A stretch of 64,000 nt of DNA from Flavobacterium limicola (GTDB lineage Bacteria > Bacteroidota > Bacteroidia > Flavobacteriales > Flavobacteriaceae): the NCBI RefSeq assembly GCF_003634755.1, contig NZ_RBXA01000001.1, positions 558,001-622,000 of the forward strand, given 5' to 3'. Shown here one piece after another: positions 63,108 through 64,000 of this stretch. Under the pieces are notes generated by a model, which was given only the letters and a program-made list of their open reading frames with translations, was not told the DNA's origin and searched no databases. Positions within the stretch are counted from its first letter, which is position 1; every line of letters starts with the position of its first letter. Both the position numbers and the translations under genes were made by a program.

Positions 63108-63120
63108 TTTCTTAAATTTG
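63091..63120 (+). promoter_or_regulatory. Complete -33/-7 promoter of pheS
   Basis: TTG (63091-63093), then 19 bases, then TAAATTTG (63113-63120), the textbook Flavobacterium arrangement, 22 bases before the pheS start codon. Confidence 0.65.
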
Positions 63121-63142
63121 CACTCTCAATTATGCAATGAAA

Positions 63143-64000
63143 ATGATAGATAAGATAAAAGAATATATTGGCGAAGCACAGGCTTTTTCAACGCAAAATA
63201 CAGCAGAATTAGAAACTTTTCGAATTAAATTTTTAGGAAGCAAAGGACTTTTGAAAGAGCTTTTCGCTGAATTTAAAAATGTTCCTAACGACCAAAAAAA
63301 GGAATTTGGACAGGTAATTAACCTGCTTAAAACTTCTGCCGAAGAAAAAGTAAAATCCATTCAGGAAGCTTTGGAAAGCAAAGAAGAAAGCAAAGAAGAA
63401 AGCAAAGGGTTTTATGGGGATTTGACCCGTTCACCTGAACCAGTTATTATTGGCTCTCGTCACCCTATTTCATTGGTTAAAAACCAAATTATAGACATCT
63501 TTTCAACCATAGGTTTTAACGTTTCCGAAGGTCCGGAAATTGAGGACGACTGGCATAATTTTACCGCATTGAACTTACCGGAATACCATCCAGCACGTGA
63601 TATGCAAGACACGTTTTTTATTCAGACCAATCCTGATATTTTATTGCGTACGCACACTTCATCGGTGCAAGTGCGCTACATGGAAAATAATAAACCGCCC
63701 ATTCGTACCATTTCTCCGGGAAGGGTTTTTCGTAATGAGGCTGTTTCGTCCCGTTCACACTGTATTTTCCACCAAGTAGAAGGATTATACATTGACAAAG
63801 ACGTTTCATTTGCCGACTTAAAACAAACGCTTTTGTATTTCACCAAAGAGATGTTTGGAAAATCAAAAATCCGTTTGCGTCCGTCTTATTTCCCGTTTAC
63901 AGAGCCAAGTGCTGAAATCGATATTTATTGGGGTTTGAAAACCGAAACCGATTATCGTATCACCAAAGGGACCGGTTGGTTAGAAATTGGTGGTTGTGGA
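63143..64000 (+). CDS. pheS: Phenylalanyl-tRNA synthetase alpha subunit (3' truncated by window)
   Basis: The first 286 residues of the alpha chain, which with PheT charges tRNA-Phe. The frame runs off the right edge. N-terminal coiled coil (about 1-85), then the class II catalytic core: PVIIGSRHPISLVKNQIIDI, the motif 2 region RTISPGRVFRNEAVSSRSHC with the catalytic Arg, EGLYIDKDVSFADLKQTLLY, and FPFTEPSAEIDIYWGLK. Linker residues about 78-88 contain a 12-base in-frame tandem repeat (KEES units). A start six bases earlier (63137) gives MKMIDK and is equally possible. Confidence 0.95.
   Translation, partial: MIDKIKEYIGEAQAFSTQNTAELETFRIKFLGSKGLLKELFAEFKNVPNDQKKEFGQVINLLKTSAEEKVKSIQEALESKEESKEESKGFYGDLTRSPEPVIIGSRHPISLVKNQIIDIFSTIGFNVSEGPEIEDDWHNFTALNLPEYHPARDMQDTFFIQTNPDILLRTHTSSVQVRYMENNKPPIRTISPGRVFRNEAVSSRSHCIFHQVEGLYIDKDVSFADLKQTLLYFTKEMFGKSKIRLRPSYFPFTEPSAEIDIYWGLKTETDYRITKGTGWLEIGGCG

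Overview
The window looks like a chromosome segment of a Flavobacterium-type member of the Bacteroidota. Support: low GC; promoters with the Flavobacterium -7 element TAnnTTTG; a SUF cluster accompanied by DUF59, DUF2480 and DUF3078 genes; a complete Bat (aerotolerance) operon; a GH97 enzyme beside a SusR/DUF6377-type regulator; and S8 and M1 secreted peptidases. No tRNA, rRNA or CRISPR array is visible.

Layout. 1-8.3 kb: the end of a Gfo/Idh oxidoreductase, an MFS transporter, a TonB receptor + DUF5689 lipoprotein pair, an FKBP lipoprotein and an unknown secreted protein. 8.3-12.4 kb: GH97 alpha-glucosidase and a membrane-bound SusR-like regulator. 12.7-13.9 kb: hflX. 13.9-17.5 kb: an accessory island. 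17.5-30.1 kb (minus strand): sufA-sufB-sufC-sufD, then sufS-sufE-DUF59-ABC exporter-DUF2480-DUF3078, interrupted by three foreign insertions: a four-helix-bundle gene, a GxxExxY gene, and an oppositely oriented serine hydrolase. 30.3-42.7 kb: metallo-hydrolase, S8 and M1 peptidases, FAD oxidoreductase, threonine dehydrogenase, a lipoprotein overlapping mfd, a toxin-antitoxin pair and an ACT-domain protein. 42.8-52.7 kb: YraN, LD-carboxypeptidase, a secreted EEP phosphohydrolase, 3-hydroxyanthranilate dioxygenase, an ALDH7-type dehydrogenase, a barrel protein, a phosphoesterase, an AlbA_2 protein, an SDR and an AKR. 52.9-62 kb: the Bat operon (moxR, DUF58, a DUF4381-like membrane protein, batA-E). 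62-64 kb: cvpA, an unknown conserved gene and the start of pheS.

The island at 14-17.5 kb is the most unusual part. It has (i) an overlapping two-gene operon joining a free-standing, anchor-less GT51 peptidoglycan glycosyltransferase domain to a small nucleotidyltransferase; (ii) a TIR (CAP12/Pycsar-type) gene lying tightly between inverted repeats, like a one-gene cassette; and (iii) a REP-associated (RAYT/Y1) transposase with one in-frame opal codon, between nested perfect inverted repeats. I know of no described system that pairs GT51 with a nucleotidyltransferase; I flag it as a candidate conflict/defence module.

A second theme is a set of short AT-rich, word-like, often palindromic repeats at operon junctions (sufD/sufC, sufB/sufC, DUF59/sufE, moxR/DUF58, batA/batB, batD/batE, upstream of pheS and others). 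Two families flank small cargo genes (four-helix bundle, GxxExxY), which suggests these palindromes are insertion products or landing sites. All function calls come from reading motifs; no database search was run.
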